Shown in pieces: positions 1 through 10,526 of a DNA stretch of 51,261 nt. This stretch comes from DAOTTI01 sp034437795. GTDB taxonomy: Bacteria > Chloroflexota > UBA11872 > UBA12225. The stretch spans positions 1 to 51,261 of the forward strand of contig DAOTTI010000233.1 in assembly GCA_034437795.1 (NCBI GenBank), written 5' to 3'. A model generated the notes under the pieces. It saw only the letters and a program-made list of their open reading frames with translations, did no database searches and had not been told where the DNA came from. Numbering within the stretch: the stretch's first letter is position 1; each line of letters opens with the position of its first letter. A program made the translations under genes and the position numbers.

Positions 1-548
1 GGGCGCGCGCCGATCGCTGTGCCGGCCGGTCCGCGAGCGATCACGCCGGCCCGCGTGACGGCGGGGATGGGCTGAGTCCGGCCGGCCGGGCGGGATGAAG
101 GGAGGCGATGGCTCCAGGGCGTCTGGCCGGCCGACCGGCCAGACTCAGCCGGCGGGGTTGAGCCACGGGCCGGCCGCCGGTCCCGTCCCGGCTCCAGCGG
201 CGCCACGCGCAGGCCGGCGGCCAGCGCCAGGCGGCGGAGGTGGAGGGAGGATGTCGACAGGGCCAGATCCTTGCCCCGCCGGTACGCCCGGCGTCGCAAT
301 ACGGCCAACGCGATCTTGGTGTGCAGAGGTGGCGGCAGGTCCTGCTCATGGAGCGTCACCAGGTCGCCCGCGCTCTGCTCGATGTGCGCGGCCACGGCGG
401 AAAGGGAGGGCGAGGCTACGCGGCCCCCGTCCTCGAGTGGCGCCTCGACCGTGGCCGGGACGGGGCGCGCGACGCGGGCCGCCACGGCCGTGGCGGCCCC
501 GTCCCCTCGCTCGCCAAGAATGTGGGGGGGTGCCGCGGCGGCAGCCAT
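1..548 (-). CDS. Unknown protein, 3-prime end cut by the left window edge
   Basis: An open frame runs from an ATG at 548 leftward to the window edge without a stop, giving at least 182 residues, so only the N-terminal part is visible. It starts 71 bases after the stop of the FtsA-like gene on the same strand, so it is probably the next gene of that unit. The N-terminus is Ala/Pro-rich. A middle stretch around residues 80-115 (IALAVLRRRAYRRGKDLAL followed by LHLRRLALAAGLRVAPLE) looks like an alpha/beta repeat of the kind that opens many Chloroflexota proteins annotated as baseplate J/gp47-like. That likeness is from memory of the family and is weak. After residue 120 the sequence becomes low-complexity, rich in Arg, Gly, Pro and Ser. 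The function is not established; the reading frame itself is moderately supported. Confidence 0.5.
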   Translation of the reverse strand, partial: MAAAAAPPHILGERGDGAATAVAARVARPVPATVEAPLEDGGRVASPSLSAVAAHIEQSAGDLVTLHEQDLPPPLHTKIALAVLRRRAYRRGKDLALSTSSLHLRRLALAAGLRVAPLEPGRDRRPARGSTPPAESGRSAGQTPWSHRLPSSRPAGRTQPIPAVTRAGVIARGPAGTAIGAR

Positions 549-619
549 GGCTGACGTCTGGAATCCACGGAGGGGCAGGCCCTCCGCCTCGCCCCGCGGG
601 GCCCGGGAGAGCCGGCCGC

Positions 620-1867
620 TTATCCGGTCTCCAGAAGGTGGTCGAGCCGCGTCGGCGGGGCGCACGCGCCGGCCGCCATGGCGGCCAGGCACAGGGCAGG
701 CACGGCCTGGAGCGCAGGCAGGGCCAGGGTATGGTCGTTGACATGGGGCACGTCCGCGGGCGCGAGCAGACGCACCGCGGGGGGGCGCTCGAACGGGAGG
801 GCGGCGTGCCAGGATGGCTCCGCCAGCCCGCGACGCAACTCCGGCAGGCCAGCCGCCCCGCCGCAGAGCAGGATGCGCGGTGGGAGCGTCCCTTCCTGGG
901 CGAGCTCCGCGCAGAGCAGCTCAACACCGTCGAGCCACACCTCGGCGTGGTGCTCCGCCAGCCGGCGCACGGCGCGGTGGAGCGCGGCGGAGAGCCCCGT
1001 CCCCCCGCCCAGGGTGTGCGCCGCCACGGCCGCGCGGGCCTCATCCTGGCTCAGCCCCAGCTCGGCGGCCAGGCGCGCCTCCAGCCCCCTGCCTCCCAGC
1101 GGGAGCGTGCCGGCGCCGGCCACCCAGCCCCCATCAGCCAGGACTACCGATGTCGCTTCCGCGCCCACGTCGACTACCACCCCCCTGCCGTCTCGCCCGA
1201 CGGCAAGGCAGGCGCCGAGCGCGTAGGACGAGACGAACAAGGCCGCTAGGTCTAGGTCCAGCTGCTCGGCGAGGGCGCGGGCGCGACCCACGGGCTCGGA
1301 GCCGGCGAACGCCGACACGAGCGCCAGCTCAAGCCAGGCGCCGGCCAGCCCGGTGGGGTCGGCGACCACGCGTCCGCCGGCCGAGGCCCTGAGCACGGCC
1401 GCGTTCACCGGCACGAGGGGGTCGCTGCCAGCGCGCTCGGTCTGCCAGCGCCGGCGCGCGGTGGCCAGGGCCTCGCGCTGGAGGCGGGCCAGCAGCAGCG
1501 CCACCTCCTCCGGCGAGATGACGGCGCTCGGCCGCGAACGCCGCGTCTCGCCCGTGGCCGTCACCACAATGCCGTGCTGCCCGTCGAGCCCAATGGCCAC
1601 GCGCCGGGGCACGACGCCGGCGGCGTCTTCCGCTGCCTCCAGGGCCTGCTCGCAGGCGGCGACCAGGCCGGCCTGAGCGCCGGCGCTCTGGGCGGGATCG
1701 CTGGGCAGCTCGGCGGCCGCGGCGCCGAGGACGCTGACCGGCGGCCCGGGGGCCACAACCAGGGCCTTCACCAGGCCGGTGCCGACGTCGAGGACCGAGA
1801 GCGCCGGTTCTTCACGCTGCATGGCCAGTGCGCCCCAGGCGGATACCTCCCGTGCTTGCCGCTCCAC
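620..1867 (-). CDS. FtsA/PilM-like actin-fold ATPase
   Basis: The protein of about 415 residues has the phosphate-1 motif of the actin/Hsp70/sugar-kinase fold near the N-terminus (SVLDVGTGLVKALVV), a second phosphate or connect segment (GVVVDVGAEATSVVLADGG), and an adenosine-type motif near the C-terminus (RILLCGGAAGLPELRRGL). This order is typical of FtsA (cell division) and PilM (type IV pilus assembly), which act on the inner face of the membrane. No C-terminal amphipathic helix is obvious, and no pilus or ftsZ genes lie nearby, so I do not choose between them. The GTG start at 1867 lies 10 bases after the alaS stop; an ATG at 1822 is an equally possible start and neither has a strong ribosome-binding site. 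It probably shares a transcript with alaS and with the partial gene to its left. Confidence 0.75.
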   Translation of the reverse strand: MERQAREVSAWGALAMQREEPALSVLDVGTGLVKALVVAPGPPVSVLGAAAAELPSDPAQSAGAQAGLVAACEQALEAAEDAAGVVPRRVAIGLDGQHGIVVTATGETRRSRPSAVISPEEVALLLARLQREALATARRRWQTERAGSDPLVPVNAAVLRASAGGRVVADPTGLAGAWLELALVSAFAGSEPVGRARALAEQLDLDLAALFVSSYALGACLAVGRDGRGVVVDVGAEATSVVLADGGWVAGAGTLPLGGRGLEARLAAELGLSQDEARAAVAAHTLGGGTGLSAALHRAVRRLAEHHAEVWLDGVELLCAELAQEGTLPPRILLCGGAAGLPELRRGLAEPSWHAALPFERPPAVRLLAPADVPHVNDHTLALPALQAVPALCLAAMAAGACAPPTRLDHLLETG

Positions 1868-1877
1868 CGGGGGCGGG

Positions 1878-4574
1878 CTACGCCGGCTCAGCGAGCCGCT
1901 GGGCGGCTAGCTGGCCGGCCTGCTCCAGCGCCGCCTTGAGCCGGGCCGGATCGCCGCCGCCGCCTTGGGCCAGCTCCGGCCGGCCCCCGCCGCGCCCGCC
2001 GGTCCGCTGCGCCACCTCGCTGATCAGCTTGCCGGCGTGCAGCCCCTGCGCCACCAGTTGGGGCGCCACCATCACCAGAAACTGGGGCCGGCTGTCCACG
2101 GTAGACCCGAGCAGCAGGACAGCCGGCGCTCCGGCCTTGTCGCGCAGCCAGTCCGCCGCCTCGCGCAGGCGCTCCATGGTGGGGGCGACGGCGGGGTCGA
2201 CCTCGGCGGCCAGGACCTTGACCGTGCCCTGAGGGGTCTGCACAGGGATGGCGGCCTCCAGCACCGCCGCCAGACCCTGCTGGGCCGCGCGGCGCTCCGC
2301 CGCCTCCAGCCGGCGGCGCTGCTCGGCCACCTCATCCAGGAGCTGAGAGATCCGCGCTGGCAGGTCGGCGGCCGGCACGCCGGCAGCCGAGGACGCCTCG
2401 GCCAGGAGGTCAAGCTGGCGCTCGACGTAGCGCTCGGCCGCCGCGCCGGCCACGGCCTCGATGCGGCGCATGCCCGAGCCGATGCTCGATTCGCTGGTCA
2501 GCAGGAAGAGGCCAATGTCACCGGTGCGGGAGACGTGCGTCCCGCCGCAGAGCTCCTTGCTCACCTCGCCAATGGCCACCACCCGCACCAGGTCGCCGTA
2601 CTTCTCGTCGAAGAGCGCCACTGCGCCGGAGCGCATGGCCGCGTCCAGCGGCATGACCCCGATCTGGACCTCCAGATTCCGCCGGATGACCTCGTTGATG
2701 CGCCGCTGGACGGCACGGCGCTGCTCCCGCGTGAGGGGTTGCCCGTGCGCGAAGTCGAAGCGCAGGCGATCAGGGGCGACGAGCGAACCGGCCTGGTGCA
2801 CGTGCGGCCCGAGCACCTCGCGCAGGGTGGCGTGCAGCAGGTGCGTGGCGGTGTGGTGGCGCATCGTGGCCTGCCGGTCGGCCTCGTCCACCTCCGCGCG
2901 GACCAGCTCACCTTCGGCCAGGGCGCCTTCCACGACCCGGCCGACGTGCACAATGGTGTCGCCCAGTAGCGCCTGGGTGGTGTGCACCTCCATCTTCCCG
3001 TGCGGGCCCACAATCCAGCCGTGGTCCCCTACCTGCCCACCTCGCTCGGGGTAAAAGGGGGTGCGATCCAGCACGGCCCAGACCTCGTCGGATGACGCCT
3101 CGGCCACCGCCACCCGCTCGTTTCCCTTGCGTAGGAAGGCGATCCTGGCGCCATCCACCGCTAGCTGGCCATAGCCAATGAACTCCGTACGCACCGCCGG
3201 TAGGGCGGCGGCCACGACCTCCATGAACCGCCCCGCCTGGCGGCTCTGGCGCCGTCGCTCCTCCAGCTCCGCCTGGAAGCCCGCCTCGTCCACGTCGAAG
3301 CCGCGGGTCCTGGCCACCTCCCGCGTCAGCTCAAGCGGGAACCCATAGGTGTCGTACAGCCGGAAGACGTCCGGGCCGGGCAGGATCCGCTGGCCCGATC
3401 GCTCCAGGCGATCCATGATCGTGCTCAAGAGCTCCAGGCCCGCCGACAGCGTCTCCGAGAACCGCTGCTCCTCCTGAGCCACCGTCTGCTCGATCACCGC
3501 CTGCTTCTCGCGCAGATGCGGGTAATGGATGGCGAACCGCTCGATGACGGCGCGGGCCAGACGCACCAGGAAGGGCCCGCTGTGTCCCAGCAGGCGGCCG
3601 TGGCGCACCGCGCGGCGCAGGAGCCGACGCACGACGTAGCCACGCTCCTCATTGGACGGAAAGACCCCGTCGGCGACCAGGAACGTGACAGCGCGGGCGT
3701 GGTCGACGATGATGCGCAGGCTGCGCGTGACGGCCGGATCCTCGCCGTAGGGCGCGTGGAGCACGGCGGACGCCTCCTGCACGATGGGCTGCAGCAGGTC
3801 CGTCTCGTAGGCCGACGGGGTGCCCTGCAAGACGGCGACCAGACGCTCGAAGCCCGCGCCGGTGTCGATGCCCGGTCGCTCCAGCTCCCGCAGCGTCCCC
3901 TGCGGGCGACAAAAGATGTCGTCCTTCCTGACCGGCGAGTAGAACTGGTTGAATACCAGGTTCCACACCTCGACGAACCGGCCGCAGTGGTTCGGGCCGC
4001 ACTCGCTCAAGGGGCGCCCGCAGCCGGCCTGCGGCCCGAGGTCGAGGTGGATCTCCGAGCAGGGGCCGCAGGGGCCCGCATCACCGGTCGGGCCCCACCA
4101 GTTCTCGCGCGCATCGAAGGCCCGGATCCGCTCCGGCGGGATGCCGGTGGCCTGCCAGTGCCGCGCGGCCTCGTCGTCACGGGGGATGCTGCCCTGGCCG
4201 GCGAAGATGGTGGCCCACAGGCGCTCCGGCGGCAGGCCGTACTCCCTGGTCACCAGCTCGTAGGCGTACGCGATAGCCTCGCGCTTGAAGTAGTCGCCGA
4301 AGGAGAAGTTTCCGAGCATCTCGAAGAAGGAGTGGTGCGTATCGTCCCCCACCTCATCGATGTCGTCGGTGCGCAGGCACCGCTGTACCGTGACCACCCG
4401 TGGCGCCGGCGCCAGGTGCGGCTGGAGGTAGAAGGGCTTGAACTGCTGCATGCCCGCCGTGGTAAAGAGGACGCTGGGATCGCCGTGGGGCACGAGCGAA
4501 GAGCTCGGCAGGTGGAGGTGCTGGCGCTGCTCAAAGTATCGGACGAACCTGCTCCGGATCTGGTCGCTGTCCAT
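1878..4574 (-). CDS. alaS: Alanine--tRNA ligase
   Basis: This 898-residue cytoplasmic enzyme charges tRNA-Ala with alanine. The N-terminal class II catalytic core is clear: FTTAGMQQFKPFYL, the motif 2 region HHSFFEMLGNFSFGDYFKRE, and motif 3 in GAGFERLVAVLQG. The editing domain carries its zinc ligands in HTATHLLHATL (HxxxH) and KELCGGTHVSRTGDIG (CxxxH), so mischarged Ser/Gly-tRNA can be cleared. The DHHA1-type C-terminal domain ends with the Gly-rich GKLISEVAQRTGGRGGGRPE. The ATG at 4574 (MDSDQIRSRF) is chosen because it matches the family N-terminus; a longer frame starting at 4631 adds 19 residues of non-conserved sequence. A GGTGA five bases upstream can serve as ribosome-binding site. 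It is the first gene of a leftward unit with the FtsA-like gene and is divergent from clpC. Confidence 0.97.
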   Translation of the reverse strand: MDSDQIRSRFVRYFEQRQHLHLPSSSLVPHGDPSVLFTTAGMQQFKPFYLQPHLAPAPRVVTVQRCLRTDDIDEVGDDTHHSFFEMLGNFSFGDYFKREAIAYAYELVTREYGLPPERLWATIFAGQGSIPRDDEAARHWQATGIPPERIRAFDARENWWGPTGDAGPCGPCSEIHLDLGPQAGCGRPLSECGPNHCGRFVEVWNLVFNQFYSPVRKDDIFCRPQGTLRELERPGIDTGAGFERLVAVLQGTPSAYETDLLQPIVQEASAVLHAPYGEDPAVTRSLRIIVDHARAVTFLVADGVFPSNEERGYVVRRLLRRAVRHGRLLGHSGPFLVRLARAVIERFAIHYPHLREKQAVIEQTVAQEEQRFSETLSAGLELLSTIMDRLERSGQRILPGPDVFRLYDTYGFPLELTREVARTRGFDVDEAGFQAELEERRRQSRQAGRFMEVVAAALPAVRTEFIGYGQLAVDGARIAFLRKGNERVAVAEASSDEVWAVLDRTPFYPERGGQVGDHGWIVGPHGKMEVHTTQALLGDTIVHVGRVVEGALAEGELVRAEVDEADRQATMRHHTATHLLHATLREVLGPHVHQAGSLVAPDRLRFDFAHGQPLTREQRRAVQRRINEVIRRNLEVQIGVMPLDAAMRSGAVALFDEKYGDLVRVVAIGEVSKELCGGTHVSRTGDIGLFLLTSESSIGSGMRRIEAVAGAAAERYVERQLDLLAEASSAAGVPAADLPARISQLLDEVAEQRRRLEAAERRAAQQGLAAVLEAAIPVQTPQGTVKVLAAEVDPAVAPTMERLREAADWLRDKAGAPAVLLLGSTVDSRPQFLVMVAPQLVAQGLHAGKLISEVAQRTGGRGGGRPELAQGGGGDPARLKAALEQAGQLAAQRLAEPA

Positions 4575-4587
4575 AGGCTCACCCAAG

Positions 4588-4593
4588 ATTATC
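4588..4593 (-). promoter_or_regulatory. Possible -10 box of alaS (GATAAT)
   Basis: Read on the minus strand the bases are GATAAT, 13 bases before the alaS ATG. The hexamer 17 bases further upstream (TGGCGC) matches the -35 consensus poorly. A start near 4581 would leave a very short leader, which argues against a T-box leader if this promoter is the one used. Confidence 0.35.
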
Positions 4594-4969
4594 TCGACTT
4601 GGTTCGTGCCGCGCCACGCGCTTCCTCCCACAGGGTGCGCGCAGGACGTCCGGATCAGGCGCTACGGCGGACCGGGGTGACGAGAGACGTTACCCCCTTG
4701 GCCTGGCCCGCGGCCTGGCAGCATCGGGAACGTTCGCTCACGCTCCCTGCCACACCGCCGGGTTCGCGCTCTCGCAGACGCGGCCGCGCGGACGGAACCC
4801 GCACGCGGGGCGCCCGTAGAGGGAGCCGTTCCTGGGGATGTCGCGGGCACCGGTGGCCCGCTTCCTGCCTGCGCCCACGCCGGAAGCCTGGGAAGCCGGC
4901 AAGGCCGGCCATCCACCGGCGCCCGCTCGCGCCGGAGGCCGGAGAGGGTGGCCTGAACCGGCGAGACCC

Positions 4970-4999
4970 TTTACAGGGTTGTCAGCCATGATTATACTT
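4970..4999 (+). promoter_or_regulatory. Sigma-A-type promoter of clpC
   Basis: The -35 box TTTACA (4970-4975) and the -10 box TATACT (4994-4999) are separated by 18 bases. Transcription would start near 5006, leaving a leader of about 47 bases before the clpC ATG. Each box deviates from the consensus by one or two positions, which is strong for so GC-rich a genome. Confidence 0.75.
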
Positions 5000-5001
5000 T
5001 C

Positions 5002-5022
5002 CTTGAGCCCTATCGGCTCAAC
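5002..5022 (+). promoter_or_regulatory. HAIR-like inverted repeat, probable HspR operator of clpC
   Basis: The sequence CTTGAGC-N7-GCTCAAC contains a perfect 7-base inverted repeat (TTGAGCC/GGCTCAA). It fits the known HspR box (HAIR, CTTGAGT-N7-ACTCAAG) with the same spacing and a symmetrical T-to-C/A-to-G change, plus one mismatch at the last base. It covers the predicted transcription start, so a bound repressor should block clpC. A third half-site, GGCTCA at 5025-5030, follows on the same side. HspR itself is not encoded in the window. The alternative heat-shock boxes do not fit: CIRCE has TTAGCACTC arms and CtsR uses a GGTCAAA direct repeat. Confidence 0.65.
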
Positions 5023-5052
5023 TAGGCTCACAAGCGAGGCGAAATCGGTTCA

Positions 5053-7530
<2,478 letters not shown>

Positions 7531-7582
7531 GCGCCCGCCACCTGTCCGGCGCGCTGCTCCGTCGCCAACGAGAGCTATCCCC

Positions 7583-7616
7583 CACGAAGGGCCGTGGACA
7601 TCCACGGCCCTTCGTG
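7583..7616 (+). terminator. Strong 16-bp hairpin after clpC
   Basis: A perfect 16-base inverted repeat (7583-7598 with 7601-7616; arms CACGAAGGGCCGTGGA and its complement) has only two bases between the arms. It lies 53 bases after the clpC stop. No T-run follows (CCTTAGG), so it may act as a weak or factor-assisted terminator or protect the clpC mRNA end. The position between clpC and a separately promoted gene supports a terminator role. Confidence 0.6.
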
Positions 7617-7692
7617 CCTTAGGGGAGAGGGCCATCCAGAAGAAGTGGTTCTACCCAGCCAGGCGGCGGTCTGGCCCGCGGCCGGCGGCCCC

Positions 7693-7701
7693 TGCTACCC
7701 T
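7693..7701 (+). promoter_or_regulatory. Extended -10 box directly before a small gene
   Basis: TGCTACCCT (TGN-TANNNT) ends six bases before the ATG at 7708. Transcription would begin at the start codon itself, so the mRNA would be leaderless. No good -35 box lies 17 bases upstream. Confidence 0.4.
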
Positions 7702-7707
7702 CAAGGT

Positions 7708-7968
7708 ATGCCTGAGTACGACTTCTTTGCCACGGTGCGCAATGAGCTGCAGGCCCTCCGTCAGGAGCTGGCGGCGGCCGGCGTGCGCGAGATGATCGCC
7801 GAGGTGGCCCAGCGTCTCGGGGCGAGCGAGGAGGAGACGCTGGCGGCGATGTGGCGGGCCAGCAAGCGCCATGGGGAGACGATGGCCGTCTTTAGCCAGG
7901 AGCTGCGGAACCAGTTCGCCCGCGAGGCGGCCCGCGCCGAGCAGGCCTCGGCCCCTGCCAGCCCGTGA
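7708..7968 (+). CDS. Small helical protein of unknown function
   Basis: I do not recognise this 86-residue protein. It begins MPEYDFFATVRNELQALRQE and is charged and helical throughout; the central part EMIAEVAQRLGASEEETLAAMW could be a small helix-turn-helix-like or UBA-like bundle, but no family was identified. The C-terminus is an Ala/Pro tail. There is no signal peptide or membrane segment. The ATG at 7708 is chosen because a TANNNT box sits just before it and the upstream in-frame codons cross the clpC hairpin region without looking protein-like. It stands alone between clpC and a glycosyltransferase gene; a GC hairpin follows it. Confidence 0.65.
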   Translation: MPEYDFFATVRNELQALRQELAAAGVREMIAEVAQRLGASEEETLAAMWRASKRHGETMAVFSQELRNQFAREAARAEQASAPASP

Positions 7969-8019
7969 GTGAACGCCCCTGGCTCTCGACGGCCGCTAGC
8001 GGGCCGCGCTGCGACGCCG

Positions 8020-8046
8020 CGCCGCCGGACCTCCCGTCCGGCGGCG
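8020..8046. terminator. GC-rich hairpin between a small gene and a glycosyltransferase gene
   Basis: An 11-base stem (8020-8030 with 8036-8046; core arm GCCGCCGGAC) encloses the loop CTCCC. No T-run follows. It lies 52 bases after the small gene stop and 62 bases before the next start, so a transcription-attenuating role is plausible but unproven. Confidence 0.4.
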
Positions 8047-8107
8047 GGCGAAGGTCGACGCCGGACGCCGATGCGGCGGGGGCCATCTGCCCGCTGATGG
8101 GCCAGCC

Positions 8108-9331
8108 GTGAAAGTCGCGCTGAACGCCCACTTTCTGCACCACCCGGGCACCGGCACCGGCCAGTATCTGGTCCACCTGCTGCGCGCCTTTGCCCGGCTG
8201 GGTGAGGTGGAAGCGCTCGCCTATTGCGATGGCCGGCCGCCCGCGCCGCGGGGCGGGTGGCCGGGCGGCCCGCCGCGCTGCGCCCGCACCGCCGTCGATT
8301 ACCTGGGCGCTGATGTCCGCAAGGTGTGGTGGGAGCAGGTGACCTGGCCCCGTCTGGCGGCGGCCGGTGGCGCCGACGTCGCGCACGTCCCCTACTGGGC
8401 GCCCCCGCTGGTGAAGCGTGGAGCGGCGCCGCTGGTGGTCACGATCCACGACCTGATCCCGCTCATCCTCCCCGAGTACGTGACCTCGCCCCTGGTGCGG
8501 CTGTACAACGCCCTGGTCAGCGCCGCGGCGCGGCGGGCGGACGCCATCCTGGTCGATTCCGAGGCCAGCCGGCGGGACGTGGCGCGCCGGCTGCGCGTGC
8601 CGGCGGAGCGGGTCGAGGTCGTCTATCTGGCGCCGGACGAGGCGGTGCTCGAGCCAGTCCCGCCGGCGCGCGTCGAGGCGGTCAAAGCCAAGTACGGGCT
8701 GAGCGACCCGATCATTTTCTATCTGGGCGGCCTGGACCGGCGCAAGAACGTGGCGGCGCTGCTCCGCGCGCTGGCGGCGCTGCCGCCGGACATCGATTGG
8801 ACGCTGGCCATCTCGGGGCGGCTGCCGCGACATAACCCCCGCCTCTTCCCCGACCTCCCTCGCATCGCCGACGAGCTGGGCCTTGGGGCGAGAGTGCGGT
8901 TTCTGGGCTTCGTGCCCGATGACGACAAACCGGCGATGTATCGCGCCGCCACCTGCTTTGCCTTTCCGTCGATCTACGAAGGCGCCGGCCTGGACCCGCT
9001 CGAAGCGCTGGCCTGCGGCACTCCGGTGATCTGCTCCAACCGGTCGTCGCTCCCCGAATACGTGGGTGACGCCGCCCTGCTGGTCGACCCGAATGACCTG
9101 CTCGCCTTGAGCGGGGCGCTGGCGCGCGTCCTGACCGACGCGGACCTGCGGGCGGAGCTAGCGCGCCGCGGCCCCGAGCAGGCCGCCAGGTTCTCCTGGG
9201 ACCGCACGGCGCGCCAGTCGATCCTCGCCTACCGGCGGGCGGCCGGCCAGGAGCGCGCAGGGCGCGGGGCGCTTGGCGGCAAGCCTGCCAGCGCGGGGCC
9301 GTCTCACCCGCGGCCGTCTGCGGGGGGCTGA
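8108..9331 (+). CDS. Glycosyltransferase family 4
   Basis: This 407-residue GT-B fold enzyme would transfer a sugar from a nucleotide-sugar to a glycan or lipid acceptor at the cytoplasmic face. The N-terminal Rossmann half starts MKVALNAHFLHHPGTGTGQYL with the Gly-rich loop. The C-terminal half has IIFYLGGLDRRKNVAALLRA and the E-x7-E donor-binding motif in SIYEGAGLDPLEALACGTPV, followed by AALLVDPND. The start is GTG at 8108; no clear ribosome-binding site precedes it. The last 30 or so residues are Gly/Ala/Pro-rich and non-conserved. It is followed after 28 bases by a second GT4 gene, so the two probably form one unit. Donor and acceptor cannot be told from the sequence. Confidence 0.88.
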   Translation: MKVALNAHFLHHPGTGTGQYLVHLLRAFARLGEVEALAYCDGRPPAPRGGWPGGPPRCARTAVDYLGADVRKVWWEQVTWPRLAAAGGADVAHVPYWAPPLVKRGAAPLVVTIHDLIPLILPEYVTSPLVRLYNALVSAAARRADAILVDSEASRRDVARRLRVPAERVEVVYLAPDEAVLEPVPPARVEAVKAKYGLSDPIIFYLGGLDRRKNVAALLRALAALPPDIDWTLAISGRLPRHNPRLFPDLPRIADELGLGARVRFLGFVPDDDKPAMYRAATCFAFPSIYEGAGLDPLEALACGTPVICSNRSSLPEYVGDAALLVDPNDLLALSGALARVLTDADLRAELARRGPEQAARFSWDRTARQSILAYRRAAGQERAGRGALGGKPASAGPSHPRPSAGG

Positions 9332-9359
9332 GGGCAGGCCCCTGGATCACTACTCGGTC

Positions 9360-10520
9360 ATGCCCGGCAGGCAGCGCATGCGCGTCCTGATGATCTCGAA
9401 GACGGCCATTGGGGCCGCCTACCGGCGCAAGCTGGCGCCCCTGGTGCAGCAGGGGGTGGAGCTCATGGTGGTCGTCCCGCCCTACTGGCGGGACGACGCC
9501 GGCCTGCGCGTTTTGCTCGAACGGTCCGCCGACACCGGCCTCACGCTTGCGGTGGAGCCGATGGCGTTGAACGGGCATTTTCACGTCCACTTCTATCCGC
9601 TGCTCTCTCGCCGGCTGCGCCAGTTCCGGCCCCACCTGGTGCACGTGGATGAGGAGCCCTACAACTTTGCCACCCTGCACGCCTTCGTGCTGGCGCACCG
9701 CGTGGGGGCGCAGACGCTGTTCTTTACCTGGCAGAACATCGCCAAGCGGTACCCGCCGCCGTTCTCGTGGATGGAGCGCTACTGCTACCGGCGCGCCGCC
9801 GGCGCCATCGCGGGGAACGCCGACGCCGCGCGGGTGTTACAGGGAAAGGGCTACGCCGGCCCGCTGTGGACGATCCCGCACTACAGCGTGGGGCTGGATC
9901 CTGCGGTGTTTTACCGGCGCGCCACTCCGACCGAGCCACAGCGGCCGTTTACCGTCGGTTGGTTCTCAGGCCGGCTAAGAGAGTTCAAGGGCGTCCACCT
10001 GCTGCTCCAAGCCGTGGCGGCGCTACAGGACGACACGCGGGTAGAGATCGCCGGGTGGGGGCCGGAGGCCACGCGCCTGCAGGCCCTGGCCGCCCAGCTA
10101 GGACTGGAGGGCCGGTTCCAGATCCACGGCCGGATAGCGTCTGATCAGATCCCGGCCTTTGCCAGCCGGCTGGACGTGGCCGTCATGCCGTCGCTGAGTA
10201 CGCCCCAATGGAAGGAGCAGTTCGGGCGCATGCTGGTGGAGGCGATGGCCTGTGAGGTGCCCGTGGTGGGCTCCGACTCGGGCGAGATCCCGCACGTCAT
10301 CGGCGATGCGGGGCTGATCTTCCCTGAGGGCGATGTGCAGGCGCTGGCCGGCTGCCTGCGCCGCCTGCGCGACGACCCTGGCTTGCGACGCGAGCTGGCA
10401 GCGCGGGGCCTGACCAGGGTCCGCTCGCGGTACACGCAAGACCAGATCGCCGCACAGACGGTAGCCGTCTACCGGCAGATCCTGGGCTGGGGCCAGGGGT
10501 CAGGTCCAGCGGACCCGTAG
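9360..10520 (+). CDS. Glycosyltransferase family 4
   Basis: This second GT-B glycosyltransferase of 386 residues begins MPGRQRMRVLMISKTAIGAA; the internal ATG at 9378 (MRVLMISK) is an alternative start that fits the family better at the N-terminus. The donor half has TVGWFSGRLREFKGVHLLLQ, the segment QFGRMLVEAMACEVPVVGSD with the conserved glutamate, and GEIPHVIGDAGLIFPEGD. A nearly invariant histidine region HLVHVDEEPYNFAT lies in the acceptor half. The gene follows the other GT4 gene after 28 bases and is followed by type A repeats. The pair probably adds successive sugars to a cell-surface glycan; the polysaccharide region lies 16 kb to the right. Confidence 0.87.
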   Translation: MPGRQRMRVLMISKTAIGAAYRRKLAPLVQQGVELMVVVPPYWRDDAGLRVLLERSADTGLTLAVEPMALNGHFHVHFYPLLSRRLRQFRPHLVHVDEEPYNFATLHAFVLAHRVGAQTLFFTWQNIAKRYPPPFSWMERYCYRRAAGAIAGNADAARVLQGKGYAGPLWTIPHYSVGLDPAVFYRRATPTEPQRPFTVGWFSGRLREFKGVHLLLQAVAALQDDTRVEIAGWGPEATRLQALAAQLGLEGRFQIHGRIASDQIPAFASRLDVAVMPSLSTPQWKEQFGRMLVEAMACEVPVVGSDSGEIPHVIGDAGLIFPEGDVQALAGCLRRLRDDPGLRRELAARGLTRVRSRYTQDQIAAQTVAVYRQILGWGQGSGPADP

Positions 10521-10526
10521 GCGCCG

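Larger units (their letters stand above)
4575..5052. other. 478-base divergent intergenic region alaS/clpC
   Basis: It holds the alaS promoter candidate near 4590, the clpC promoter and operator at 4970-5022, and about 370 bases of GC-rich sequence between them. A short hairpin (GGGGTAACG/CGTCACCCC read leftward, one mismatch) lies near 4670-4695. I looked for a T-box (AGGGTGGNACCGCG and a paired terminator) and for tRNA cloverleaf landmarks on both strands and found neither. No open frame here resembles a real gene. Confidence 0.6.

Noticed and set aside
95..1249. A 384-residue open frame on the plus strand at the left edge
   Set aside because: It is antisense to the FtsA-like gene and the partial gene, is rich in Arg, Pro and Gly, and shows no motif.
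4575..4990. A T-box leader for alaS
   Set aside because: No AGGGTGGNACCGCG-like antiterminator and no T-rich terminator could be found on the minus strand, and a GATAAT box close to the start suggests a short leader.
5002..5022. CIRCE element for HrcA at the clpC promoter
   Set aside because: The arms TTGAGCC/GGCTCAA do not match TTAGCACTC/GAGTGCTAA, and the spacing fits the HspR box better.
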